Translations under genes and position numbers: made by a program | Assembly (NCBI RefSeq): GCF_000718515.1 | Contig: NZ_JNZS01000004.1 | Span: 186,001-250,000 of the forward strand | Source of the DNA: Micromonospora parva | GTDB lineage: Bacteria; Actinomycetota; Actinomycetes; Mycobacteriales; Micromonosporaceae | Direction of reading: 5' to 3' | Length of the DNA: 64,000 nt | Shown: in pieces, positions 50,234-58,413 of the stretch | Numbering within the stretch: position 1 is the stretch's first letter | How the letters are laid out: the number at the start of each line of letters is the position of its first letter | The notes under the pieces: generated by a model | Database searches by the model: none | Seen by the model: only the letters and a program-made list of their open reading frames with translations | What the model was told of the DNA's origin: nothing

Positions 50234-50265
50234 CAGCCCGTCGGCCGCTGTTGGCCGGCGGGCTG
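50234..50265 (+). terminator. mrp terminator
   Basis: 13-bp stem (50234-50246 with 50253-50265, one G-U pair) and a 6-nt loop, 17 bp after the stop. Confidence 0.85.
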
Positions 50266-50332
50266 AGCCGTCTCCACGGACATGGCCAGCGGGGCAGCCG
50301 GCGGCGGGCGGCCGGCGGGCCGGGGGCGGGCA

Positions 50333-50409
50333 TGATCGACTCGGGTTTCCGGAAGTCGCGGTATCCGGCGCCGGTTGACGGGCCGACTTCCGGAAAACCG
50401 AGTTGATCA
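50333..50409. repeat. dispersed palindromic repeat, copy C
   Basis: 77-bp palindrome, arms TGATCGACTCGG / CCGAGTTGATCA, inner arms TTTCCGGAAGTCG and CGACTTCCGGAAAA well matched. It lies between the convergent mrp and tatB genes. Related to copies at 12834 and 21091. Confidence 0.85.
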
Positions 50410-50473
50410 GAGCAGCTGTCCGGCCCGGGCGGACATCAGCCGGCCGAGCCCTGGCAGCGCGGGTACCAGCCGG

Positions 50474-50896
50474 TCAGGTGGCGTCGTCGTAGCTGACGCG
50501 GGGGGCCGGCGCGGAGGGGCTGCTGGTGGCCGTGCCGGAGCGGGCCCCGTCGGACCGCAGGTCGGCGGCGTTGGCCACGTCCTTCAGGTCGTCGTGTACG
50601 CCGCTGACGTCCGCGCGCAGGTTGTCGTAAACGCCCTGCAGCGGCTTGCGGATGGCCGCCTCGTCCTCCTCGCTGAGGAGGTGCTTGCGGATGAACGCCT
50701 TCGGGTGCAGGTCTTCCAGCTGGATGTCGGTGCCCAGCTCACGGCTCAGGTCGCCGGTGGCGTTGCGGGCCATGTTGCGCAGGTTGCGCACCAACCGCAG
50801 GCCGTCGGTGATCACGGCGGGGAGCCGGTCGCCGAAGATCAACAGCGCCAGGAGCAGCAGCGCACCGATCTCCCACCAGTTCAGGTTGTCGAGCAT
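50474..50896 (-). CDS. tatB: Sec-independent protein translocase TatB
   Basis: Protein of 140 residues. A single N-terminal membrane helix with the Tat hallmark Glu before it (MLDNLNWWEIGALLLLALLI) and FGDRLP at the hinge, followed by an amphipathic helix (ITDGLRLVRNLRNMARNATG) and a charged tail. TatB pairs with TatC to recognise twin-arginine signal peptides; tatC is not here. It follows htrA on the same strand, as in Rv1223-Rv1224. Convergent with mrp. Confidence 0.93.
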   Translation of the reverse strand: MLDNLNWWEIGALLLLALLIFGDRLPAVITDGLRLVRNLRNMARNATGDLSRELGTDIQLEDLHPKAFIRKHLLSEEDEAAIRKPLQGVYDNLRADVSGVHDDLKDVANAADLRSDGARSGTATSSPSAPAPRVSYDDAT

Positions 50897-50972
50897 CCCG
50901 CGGGCCTCCTCACGGCGTCAGCAGCAAGACTACGCACGCCAGACGGCTTTCGGGCAAGGGGTACACCGCTGT

Positions 50973-52526
50973 TCACTTCGCATCCGCGGCGAGAGTTACC
51001 GAGGTGTTCTGCCGGGCGGAGCCCCGCCGATACTCGACCGTCACGACCGATCCCGGCGCGTACTTGCGGACCAACGCGGTCAGGTCCGTCGGCTCGGTCA
51101 TCGGCCGTCCGTTGATCTTGAGGATCACGTCGCCGACCTTCAAGCCGGCACCGTCCGCTGGCCCGGACGGCTCCACCTCGGCCAGCCGCAGGCCACCCCC
51201 GACGACCCCGGTCGGGCCGTCCGCCCGGGCGCCGATCACCGTACGGCGGGCCTTGCCGGTGCCGATGATGTCCTGGGTCACCCGCTTGGCCTGGTTGATC
51301 GGGATGGCGAAGGCGAGCCCGATGTTGCCCGCCTCCTGCCCCTCGGCGACGAGCGACTTGATGGTGGAGTTCACCCCGACCACTCGGCCCGCGCCGTCGA
51401 CGAGTGGGCCGCCCGAGTTGCCGTGGTTGACGGCGGCGTCGGTCTGGATGGCGGCGTAGTAACGCACCGGCCCGCCCGGCTCGCCGGCCTGCATCGTCCG
51501 GTCCAGGGCGCTCACGATGCCGGCGGTCACCGTGTTGGCCAGCGACAACGGCGAACCGATGGCGAGCACGGGGTCGCCGACCGCCAGCGCGTCGGAGTCG
51601 CCGAACTCGACGGGCCGCAACCCGGGACGACTCACCTTGATCACGGCGATGTCCGACTCCGCGTCCTGCCCCACGATGGTCGCCGGCGCGGTGCTGCCGT
51701 CGTTGAAGACCACCGAGGCCTTGCCGGTGCCGCCGGCCACCACGTGGTCGTTCGTGATCACATGGCCGTCGGCGGTGGCGATGAATCCGGAGCCCTCACT
51801 GGTCCCGCCGAGGCTGCTCACCCGTACGGTCACGACGCTGGGCAGGACCCGTTCGGCGACCCCGGCCAGCGACTCCGGTTTGCGCTGCGCCAGTGCCGGC
51901 GCCTCGGCGGGCGCAGCACCGAGAACCGCGGCACCGGCGCCGCCGCGCACCGCGAACGCGTAGCCCAGCGCACCGCCGAGGGTGCCGGCCAGGAGCGCGG
52001 TGATCACGGGAATGAGCAGCAGCTGGCGCACCGTCGGCCGGCCCGGCGCATCGGGGTCGGTGACCGGCTCGGGCTCGGTGCCGGGGGCGACCATTCCGGG
52101 CACCACCACAGCTGTCGGTGCCGCCGGGTCGCGCCACGGGTCGGCGAGGGCGTCGGACCACCAGGGCGACGCGTCGGCCGGGTTGGGCCCGCCCGCAGCC
52201 GGTGCCGGCCAGCCCGGTGCCGGTCCGACCGAGGCCGCCGGCACCGCAGAAGACGCCGGCCAACCCGCAGCCGGTCCAGCCGAGGACGCCGGCCCCACGG
52301 GAGCGGGTGACCAGCCCGGTGCCGGCCCCACGGGAGCCGCCGGCCAGCCCGGTGCCGGCCCCACGGGAGCCCCCGGCCAGCCCGGTGCCGGCCCACCTCC
52401 GGGCGAGGCGAGGGGCGCGCGGTCAGCCCCCGGCATGGTCGGCCCCACCGGCGGGGCTCCTGCCCCGGGCGGTCGCGCCGGATCCGGAGTCTCACCGCCC
52501 CGGCGCCAGTCCCAGCCGTCGGTCAC
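50973..52526 (-). CDS. htrA: HtrA/DegP-type membrane serine protease
   Basis: Envelope protease of 517 residues. The Pro/Ala-rich cytoplasmic region (~170 residues) includes three 33-bp tandem units near 52311-52395. One transmembrane helix (LIPVITALLAGTLGGALGYA) precedes the trypsin-like domain with triad His (HVITNDHVVAG), Asp (AESDIAVIKV) and Ser (NHGNSGGPLVD), and a C-terminal PDZ domain (GLKVGDVILKINGRPM). GTG 52526 has GGGAGG about 7 nt upstream. HtrA normally follows the sigE-rseA pair; here it directly faces the O-methyltransferase gene. Confidence 0.94.
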   Translation of the reverse strand: MTDGWDWRRGGETPDPARPPGAGAPPVGPTMPGADRAPLASPGGGPAPGWPGAPVGPAPGWPAAPVGPAPGWSPAPVGPASSAGPAAGWPASSAVPAASVGPAPGWPAPAAGGPNPADASPWWSDALADPWRDPAAPTAVVVPGMVAPGTEPEPVTDPDAPGRPTVRQLLLIPVITALLAGTLGGALGYAFAVRGGAGAAVLGAAPAEAPALAQRKPESLAGVAERVLPSVVTVRVSSLGGTSEGSGFIATADGHVITNDHVVAGGTGKASVVFNDGSTAPATIVGQDAESDIAVIKVSRPGLRPVEFGDSDALAVGDPVLAIGSPLSLANTVTAGIVSALDRTMQAGEPGGPVRYYAAIQTDAAVNHGNSGGPLVDGAGRVVGVNSTIKSLVAEGQEAGNIGLAFAIPINQAKRVTQDIIGTGKARRTVIGARADGPTGVVGGGLRLAEVEPSGPADGAGLKVGDVILKINGRPMTEPTDLTALVRKYAPGSVVTVEYRRGSARQNTSVTLAADAK

Positions 52527-52714
52527 GTCGGTGCCTCCCAGTCCGTCCCCGGATCCCGCGCCGCGTCGCCCGGCCACGGGCCGGTCTGGTCGCGGCTGAC
52601 GGGATACCGCCTCCAGGATTGCACGAATGGGCGCGGTGCAGTCAGCGGTTGCCCCGGTGATCGCTTCCGGCGGAGGCGCGGCTGCGCCCCACGACGGTCG
52701 CCTCTACGCTCACA

Positions 52715-53410
52715 GTGCCAACCCGCCCCCGCACCACGCACCGCCCCCGGAGGTGCCCCATCGCCACGGTCGCCGGTTCCGGCAGTTCGACGACGCACGC
52801 TCAGCAGTTCGCGGAGTCGTACGTCACCGAGGATCTCGTCCTGCGTACCGCCCGCAGCCTGGCCCGGGAAGTGGGCCTCGACGCGGTCACCCCCGGCGCG
52901 GGAGCGGCGTTGCGGCTGCTGGCTGCCGCCGGCAATGCCCGTGCGGTGGTGGAGATCGGCACCGGTACCGGGGTGAGCGGCGTCTGGTTGCTACGCGGCA
53001 TGCGTGCCGACGGCGTGCTCACCACGATCGACGTCGAGGTGGAGCACCAGCGGATCGCCCGGCGCATCTTCGCCGAGGCGGGCTTCGCGGCCGGGCGTAC
53101 GCGGATCATCACCGGTCGCGCGCTGGACGTGCTGCCCCGACTCGCCGACGGCGCGTACGACCTGGTCTTCGTGGACGCGGAGGCGACCGGCTTCCACGCC
53201 TGCGTGGAGGCGGCGCTGCGGCTGTTGCGGCCGGGGGGCGTGCTGGCGCTCAACGGCGTGCTGGCGAGCGACCGGATCGGCGACCCGGCCGCCCGGGACG
53301 CGGAGACGGTGACGGTTCGCGAGACGATCAAGGCGGTCCGGGAGTCGGAGCACTGGATCCCCGCGTTGCTTCCGGTCGGGCACGGGCTGCTCGCCGCGGT
53401 GAAGTGCTGA
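52715..53410 (+). CDS. SAM-dependent O-methyltransferase
   Basis: Protein of 231 residues with Rossmann methyltransferase motifs: SAM-binding VVEIGTGTGVSGVWLLRGM, acidic TTIDVEVEH, LVFVDAEAT. Orthologue by position of Rv1220c, an OMT of the caffeoyl-CoA methyltransferase-like group. GTG 52715 is the only supportable start; its first ~28 residues are basic and poorly conserved, and a TACGCT -10 box lies 4 nt upstream, so the true start may differ. It diverges from htrA with a 188-bp gap where sigE-rseA would be expected. Confidence 0.88.
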   Translation: MPTRPRTTHRPRRCPIATVAGSGSSTTHAQQFAESYVTEDLVLRTARSLAREVGLDAVTPGAGAALRLLAAAGNARAVVEIGTGTGVSGVWLLRGMRADGVLTTIDVEVEHQRIARRIFAEAGFAAGRTRIITGRALDVLPRLADGAYDLVFVDAEATGFHACVEAALRLLRPGGVLALNGVLASDRIGDPAARDAETVTVRETIKAVRESEHWIPALLPVGHGLLAAVKC

Positions 53411-53453
53411 CCCAGGCCCGTGCCGGATCGAGCCGGGTCTCCGACCTCACGCC

Positions 53454-54929
53454 CTAGTTGACGTCGGCGAGCCAGCGCAGCAGCGACCGGACGCCCCAGC
53501 CGGTGGCGCCGCGGCTGACCTCGGCCTGGTCCCCGTCGGCCCAGGACGGGGCCGACATGTCCAGGTGCAGCCAGCGGTCGCGGAGCTCGCCGGTGAACTC
53601 GCGCAGGTAGAGCGCGGCCAGCACCGAGCCGGCACCCTGTGCCGGTGCGCTGTACAGGTCGGCGATCTCGCTGCCGAGGTACTCGACGTAGTCGGTGTGC
53701 AGCGGCATCCGCCACGCCGATTCGCCGGCCGCCTCGGCCGCCGCCAGCACGCCGGCAGCCAGCTCGTCGTTCTCGCTGTACAGGGCGGCGGTGCGTTTGC
53801 CCAGCGCCACCGAGTTAGCGCCGGTGAGCGTGGCCAGGTCGAGCAGCAGGTCCGGTTTGAGCTGCTGCACCGCGTACGCCAGCGCGTCGGCGAGGACCAG
53901 TCGACCCTCGGCGTCGGAGTTGGTCGTCTCGCTGGTCGTGCCGCCGTAGTGCCGGATGACGTCCCCCGGGCGGAACGCCGAGCCGCTGACCATGTTCTCG
54001 GCGAGCGGGGCCAACGTGGTGACCCGAACCGGCAGTCGCAGCGCGGCGGCACCCAGGGTAGCGGCGACGACAGCGGCCGCGCCGGCCATGTCCTTGCGCA
54101 TCAGCTTCATCGACGCGACCGGCTTGATCGAGATGCCGCCGGTGTCGAAGGTGATGCCCTTGCCGATCAGCACCACGTGCGTACGCGCGTTGGCGGGGTG
54201 CCAGTCCAGTTCGACGAGCCGGGGTCCGCTGGCGGAGCCACCGCCGACGGCGAGGATCCCGCCGAAGCCCTCGGTGGTCAGCTCGGCCGGGCCACGGACC
54301 CGCAACCGCAGATCCGGAAGATCGGCCGCGGCGGAGGCCACCTGGTCGGCGAACCACTGCGGGGTCTTCACCGAGGAGGGGGTGTTGGTCAGGTCCCGGG
54401 CGAGATGGGTCATCGCGGCGGTGGTCCGGGCCGTGGCGACGCTGTCCTCGTACCGGGTCGGATCGCTGAGCAGCAGGTCGACGCCGGTGAGCGCCGGTCG
54501 GTCGCCGGCCTCGGTGAGCCGGAACCGGTACGCGGCGAGCAGCAGACCCTCGGCCAGTCCGCGCACGGCGGCCTGGGTCACCTCGGCCGGCAGCGCGATG
54601 GTGAGATGCGTCTCAGCCGAGGCAGCGCGGGCCACTGTCGCGCCGGCCGTCCGCCAGGCCGCCTCGTCCCCGCCACCGATGCCGAGCAGCACCAGCCGGC
54701 CGGGGGTACGCCCGGGGCGCAGCTGGGTGTGAATCTCGCCGGCTCGGCCCGTCAGTCGGGCCGCTGGCGCCAGCGCGGCGGCCTCCTCGGCAGTGCCGTC
54801 CGGGGGTGCCACGGCGGTCGACAGAGGCGCGGCCGAGGTGTCACCGCCCGCCGTCGAGTCGGCGGGCCGGACAGGCAGGACGAGAGCGTCGAGCCGGTCC
54901 GGCTCGGCGATCAGACGGATGGCGAGCAC
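53454..54929 (-). CDS. pepA: leucyl aminopeptidase (M17)
   Basis: Dinuclear metallo-exopeptidase of 491 residues. The C-terminal catalytic domain has GKGITFDTGGISIKP (metal Lys/Asp), KDMAGAAAV, and the M17 signature NSDAEGRLVLADAL (usual NTDAEGRL with Thr to Ser). The N-terminal regulatory domain is variable. GTG 54929 has GGAGG about 11 nt upstream, a little far. It cleaves N-terminal residues from peptides in the cytoplasm. Confidence 0.93.
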   Translation of the reverse strand: MLAIRLIAEPDRLDALVLPVRPADSTAGGDTSAAPLSTAVAPPDGTAEEAAALAPAARLTGRAGEIHTQLRPGRTPGRLVLLGIGGGDEAAWRTAGATVARAASAETHLTIALPAEVTQAAVRGLAEGLLLAAYRFRLTEAGDRPALTGVDLLLSDPTRYEDSVATARTTAAMTHLARDLTNTPSSVKTPQWFADQVASAAADLPDLRLRVRGPAELTTEGFGGILAVGGGSASGPRLVELDWHPANARTHVVLIGKGITFDTGGISIKPVASMKLMRKDMAGAAAVVAATLGAAALRLPVRVTTLAPLAENMVSGSAFRPGDVIRHYGGTTSETTNSDAEGRLVLADALAYAVQQLKPDLLLDLATLTGANSVALGKRTAALYSENDELAAGVLAAAEAAGESAWRMPLHTDYVEYLGSEIADLYSAPAQGAGSVLAALYLREFTGELRDRWLHLDMSAPSWADGDQAEVSRGATGWGVRSLLRWLADVN

Positions 54930-54994
54930 GCGGAACCGAACCTCCAGGAAAATGTCGCGGACCGGAAGCGAACCCACCTGCCCGCAGCGTTGAA

Positions 54995-55031
54995 GACCCT
55001 GAGCCACCGGCGATTCCGGTGGCTCAGGGTC
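54995..55031 (-). terminator. DUF3117 terminator
   Basis: Perfect 16-bp stem GACCCTGAGCCACCGG and complement with a 5-nt loop CGATT; it lies 45 bp past the DUF3117 stop and upstream of pepA. One of the strongest hairpins in the window. Confidence 0.92.
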
Positions 55032-55076
55032 CGAAGAACGGTCCGGGCGGCTCACGCCGCCCGGAGCACTCCTTAC

Positions 55077-55244
55077 TCAGCCGGCCGCTGCCTTCAGTGC
55101 GTCACCGAGCGCGTTGGCCTCGTCGGGAGTCATCTCGACGACGAGCCGGCCACCGCCCTCCAGCGGGACCCGCATGACGATGCCCCGCCCCTCCTTGGTG
55201 ACTTCCAGCGGACCGTCGCCCGTCCGCGGCTTCATCGCCGCCAT
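55077..55244 (-). CDS. DUF3117 protein
   Basis: Protein of 55 residues, MAAMKPRTGDGPLEVTKEGR...VRVPLEGGGRLVVEMTPDEA, a small conserved actinobacterial family (Rv1211 type) of unknown function, often very highly expressed. ATG 55244 has GGGGAG upstream. Strong terminator downstream. Neighbours correspond to the Rv1210-Rv1220 region. Confidence 0.93.
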   Translation of the reverse strand: MAAMKPRTGDGPLEVTKEGRGIVMRVPLEGGGRLVVEMTPDEANALGDALKAAAG

Positions 55245-55434
55245 GTTGTCTCCCCTCAGACCTACACCAGGGTCGGTGGGTTGCCCCACAGCCACTTCGT
55301 CACGACCACCCGCAACGGTCACGGGGGTGTCGACAAACGATTTTCCCTGATGAACACCGCCGGACCCAAACCGGAGCAGCATTGATGTAACAGCATCTAG
55401 CTTATCTTGAGAAGGCCTGTCACAATGTGCGGTC

Positions 55435-56253
55435 ATGCAGGCACGGTCGGCACTCTTCGACCTGTACGGCGACCACCTCCGTCCCAGGGGTGGCCGGGCA
55501 CCGGTTGCTGCCCTGGTCAAGCTGCTGGCGCCGCTGGGAATCGCGCCGCCGGCAGTTCGCACCGCCGTGTCCCGGATGGTGCGCCAGGGTTGGCTCGAGC
55601 CACTCCGGTTGGTCTCCGGTCCGGGATATTCGATCACACCGAAAGCCGCCCGGCGACTCGACGAGGCAGCCGCCCGGATCTACCGGACCGGCCGGGTCAC
55701 CTGGGACGGCCGGTTCGATCTGCTGGTGTTGGAGGCCCCGGGCTCCCGACGTGACCGCCAGCGGCTCGCCGCCAACCTGAGCTTCCTCGGCTACGGGACG
55801 CTCGACGAGCAGACCTGGGTCGCCACCCGCCCCGGCGAGGATGTCGACCTGCTCCTCGCCGAGACGGGCATCCGGTTCGAGCGGTTCACCGCCTCGCACT
55901 TCTCCGGCACCCCCGGCGCGATGGGCGTGGTCCGACGAGCGTGGAACCTGACCGAGATCGGCCACGCGTACGAACGGTTCGTCGCGGACCAGCGCCCGCT
56001 GCTCGCCCAGATCACCGTGCGCAGCACCGACGAGGAGGCGTACGCGGCGCGGTTCCGCCTCGTGCACGCGTGGCGTACGTTCCTCTTCCAGGATCCGCAG
56101 CTGCCCCCGGCGCTGCTGCCCGAGCGGTGGCCTGGCACCGCCGCGGCCAGTTTCTTCGACCGGCACGCGGCCCGCCTGCGGCCGGCCGCCGACCGGTACG
56201 TCGAGCAGTGCCTCGACGCCGGCAACCGCATCGTCCGACAGAAGGGTCGTTAG
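55435..56253 (+). CDS. PaaX-family transcriptional regulator
   Basis: Protein of 272 residues. N-terminal winged helix (ALVKLLAPLGIAPPAVRTAV, SRMVRQGWLEPLRL), then the PaaX C-terminal ligand domain (FHRVHA-type HAWRTFLFQDPQLPPALLPE). PaaX proteins sense phenylacetyl-CoA. The PaaG-like hydratase starts 5 bp after its stop, so they form one operon. CACAAT lies 8 nt upstream of the ATG at 55435, suggesting a leaderless start; half-sites TGTAACAG and CTGTCACA around it could be the autoregulatory operator. Confidence 0.9.
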   Translation: MQARSALFDLYGDHLRPRGGRAPVAALVKLLAPLGIAPPAVRTAVSRMVRQGWLEPLRLVSGPGYSITPKAARRLDEAAARIYRTGRVTWDGRFDLLVLEAPGSRRDRQRLAANLSFLGYGTLDEQTWVATRPGEDVDLLLAETGIRFERFTASHFSGTPGAMGVVRRAWNLTEIGHAYERFVADQRPLLAQITVRSTDEEAYAARFRLVHAWRTFLFQDPQLPPALLPERWPGTAAASFFDRHAARLRPAADRYVEQCLDAGNRIVRQKGR

Positions 56254-56257
56254 ACAC

Positions 56258-57049
56258 GTGACCGAGCCGCTGCTGGTCGACCGGACCGACTCCGTCGTCA
56301 CCCTCACGCTGAACCGGCCGAACGCGATGAACGCGCTCGACGTGGCGCTCAAGGAGGCGCTGCGGGACACGCTGGCGCAGTTGGAGACCGACAGGTCCTG
56401 CCGGGCGGTCGTCCTGGCCGGGGCGGGCGGGTCGTTCAGCGCCGGCCAGGACCTGCGCGAGCACGTGTCGACGCTGGAGAACAGCTCCGCCGACCCGCTG
56501 GGCACCGTTCGGGCGCACTACAACCCGATCGCCGCCCGGCTCGCCAACCTGCCCAAGCCGGTGATCGCCGCGGTCCGTGGGATGGCCGCCGGAGCGGGCG
56601 CGTCGCTGGCGTTCCTGGCCGACATCCGCATCGGTGGTCCGACCACCAGTTTCCTGATGGCCTTCGCCAAGGTCGGTCTGGCCGCCGACACCGGCGCGTC
56701 CTGGACGTTGCCCCGGCTGGTCGGGCACGCCAAGGCGGTGGAGCTGCTGATGCTGGCCGAACCGGTCCGCGCCGAGGAGGCCTGCCGGTTGGGTCTGCTC
56801 AACCGGTTGACCGACGACGACGAGCAGGTGCTGCCCGTCGCCCAGGAACTCGCCGCCCGCCTCGCCGCCGGCCCGACCGTCGCGTACGGGGCGATCAAGC
56901 GGCAACTCTCCATCGCCGATGCCGGCACTCTCGCCGACGCCCTCGCCGCCGAGGCGCAGGCCCAGTCGATCTGCGGTGCCACGGCCGACCACCGAGCGGC
57001 CACGCTCGCGTTCGTCGCCAAGCAGAACCCGGTCTTCGAGGGACGCTGA
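56258..57049 (+). CDS. enoyl-CoA hydratase/isomerase (PaaG-like)
   Basis: Crotonase-fold enzyme of 263 residues. N-terminal VVTLTLNRPNAMNALDVALK, oxyanion-hole segments SFSAGQDLREH and GMAAGAGASLAFLADIRI, and ADTGASWTLPRLVGHAKAVE, where PaaG has its catalytic Asp with SW/TLPR. This Asp-only arrangement fits PaaG-type isomerases of phenylacetate degradation rather than two-Glu hydratases. Co-transcribed with the PaaX regulator; no other paa genes are in the window. Confidence 0.9.
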   Translation: MTEPLLVDRTDSVVTLTLNRPNAMNALDVALKEALRDTLAQLETDRSCRAVVLAGAGGSFSAGQDLREHVSTLENSSADPLGTVRAHYNPIAARLANLPKPVIAAVRGMAAGAGASLAFLADIRIGGPTTSFLMAFAKVGLAADTGASWTLPRLVGHAKAVELLMLAEPVRAEEACRLGLLNRLTDDDEQVLPVAQELAARLAAGPTVAYGAIKRQLSIADAGTLADALAAEAQAQSICGATADHRAATLAFVAKQNPVFEGR

Positions 57050-57058
57050 CCCGCCCCG

Positions 57059-57682
57059 CTAGTCGTCCTCCTCCGGGTCCTGGTTGGCCTGCTCGCCCAG
57101 CACGAACGCCTGCATGGCCAGCTCGTCACCGGCCGGCGAGACGAAGGCGGGCAGCTCACGCGGCCCCAGCTCCTGCACGTAGGACCAGAACAGTCGGACC
57201 GCCTCGGCGGGCGTGTCGGCCTCGATCGGCAGGTCGAGGCTGACCAGCCAGGTGCGCCGCGCCGGGGGCGGGCCGAGCTGGTCGGTCAGCGCCCGGAAGG
57301 CCGCCGGCTCCAGTGCGGTGACCGGCCCGTCGAGGGTCAGCAGGTCGGCCGGCACCGGCTCGTCGAAGGCCCGTCGGGTGTACGCGACGACGAGCGTCCC
57401 CGGCTCGCTCGGCGACTGCGGGTCGTCCGGGTCCTCGCGGTGGCGTTGACCCGGCGCGGTGACCCGACCGAGGGCCACCAGCCGGGGCGGCGCGTCGACA
57501 AGCACCGCCACCTGGTCTCCCGGCCCCGGCCGGACGGCGTCGGTCAGCCCGGTCAACTCCAGCGTGTCGTGGTGCACGAGCCGCTCGGCGTCGTACCGCT
57601 CGGCGGGCAGCAGCACGGCCCAGGTGCCCACCCCGTCGGCGTTGCCGGCCGCACCGGCCCGGTACGCGGTCTCGGTCGTCAT
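57059..57682 (-). CDS. hypothetical protein
   Basis: Acidic soluble protein of 207 residues. MTTETAYRAGAAGNADGVGT, then TWAVLLPAERYDAERLVHHD, a central strand-rich region (GDQVAVLVDAPPRLVALGRV) and a C-terminus with VRLFWSYVQELGPRELPAFV and QANQDPEEDD. ATG 57682 has GAGATGG about 9 nt upstream. It lies 13 bp after tag on the same strand, likely co-transcribed. No recognised family. Confidence 0.7.
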   Translation of the reverse strand: MTTETAYRAGAAGNADGVGTWAVLLPAERYDAERLVHHDTLELTGLTDAVRPGPGDQVAVLVDAPPRLVALGRVTAPGQRHREDPDDPQSPSEPGTLVVAYTRRAFDEPVPADLLTLDGPVTALEPAAFRALTDQLGPPPARRTWLVSLDLPIEADTPAEAVRLFWSYVQELGPRELPAFVSPAGDELAMQAFVLGEQANQDPEEDD

Positions 57683-57695
57683 GTCTGCCATCTCA

Positions 57696-58277
57696 TCACG
57701 CCGTCGGTGCGACGGTGACGTGACAGCCGACGATGTGATCGTCGACCATTCCGGTGGCCTGCATCAGTGCGTACGCGGTGGTGGGGCCGACGAACCGGAA
57801 GCCGCGCTTCTTGAGCGCCTTGGCCATCGCCGTCGACTCCGGGGTGATCGGTGCGAGCTCGGCGAACGAGGCCGGGCGGGCCGGGCGGGGCTCCGGCGCG
57901 AAGGACCAGAGCAGCGCGGACAAGCCCTCGGGCAGCTCCAGGGCGGCGCGGGCGTTGGCGATCGCCGCCTCGATCTTGGCTCGGTTGCGGACGATGCCGG
58001 CGTCGGCGAGCAGCCGGGTCACGTCGGCGTCGCCGTAGCCGGCGACGCTCGGGAGGTGGAACTCGTCGAAGGCCAGCCGGAACGCCGGACGCTTGCGCAG
58101 GATGGTCAGCCAGGACAACCCGGACTGGAACGCCTCCAGCGTCATCCGCTCGTAGAGCGCGTCGTCGCCGTGCAGCGGTCGCCCCCACTCGGTGTCGTGG
58201 TAGACGGCGTAGTCGGGGGTGCTCGACCCCCAGGCGCAGCGGGCCAGCCCATCAGCGCCGATCACCAGGTCAGTCAC
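57696..58277 (-). CDS. tag: DNA-3-methyladenine glycosylase I
   Basis: Base-excision repair enzyme of 193 residues removing 3-methyladenine. The zinc-site and catalytic region is RCAWGSSTPDYAVYHDTEWG, with GLSWLTILRKRPAFRLAFDE (the active-site and helix-hairpin-helix part) and the C-terminal FRFVGPTTAYALMQATGMVDDHIVGCH (in parts FRFVGPTTAYALMQATGM, VDDHIVGCH). GTG 58277 is preferred: its -10 box TAGCGT (complement of 58285-58290) is 7 nt upstream, a leaderless start. Corresponds to Rv1210. Confidence 0.94.
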   Translation of the reverse strand: MTDLVIGADGLARCAWGSSTPDYAVYHDTEWGRPLHGDDALYERMTLEAFQSGLSWLTILRKRPAFRLAFDEFHLPSVAGYGDADVTRLLADAGIVRNRAKIEAAIANARAALELPEGLSALLWSFAPEPRPARPASFAELAPITPESTAMAKALKKRGFRFVGPTTAYALMQATGMVDDHIVGCHVTVAPTA

Positions 58278-58311
58278 CTCGTACACGCTAGGGCATCGGT
58301 CCGACACCCCA

Positions 58312-58360
58312 TTGCCACCGGCCGTCCGGCTGCCTATCGTGCTTGTTACCGACCGGTAGG
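58312..58360 (+). promoter_or_regulatory. promoter with overlapping TetR-type operator
   Basis: TTGCCA (58312-58317), 17 nt, TATCGT (58335-58340), then the inverted repeat TACCG-AC-CGGTA (58347-58358) across the expected start site. The extended core TACCGACCGGTAGG is the one-base variant of the operator at 7888-7901. The arrangement implies repression by a TetR-family protein encoded elsewhere. Confidence 0.65.
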
Positions 58361-58413
58361 TCGAGGTCACCCGACGGTGCGCCCCCGACCGGTGACGGCG
58401 AGCGGAGGCCACG

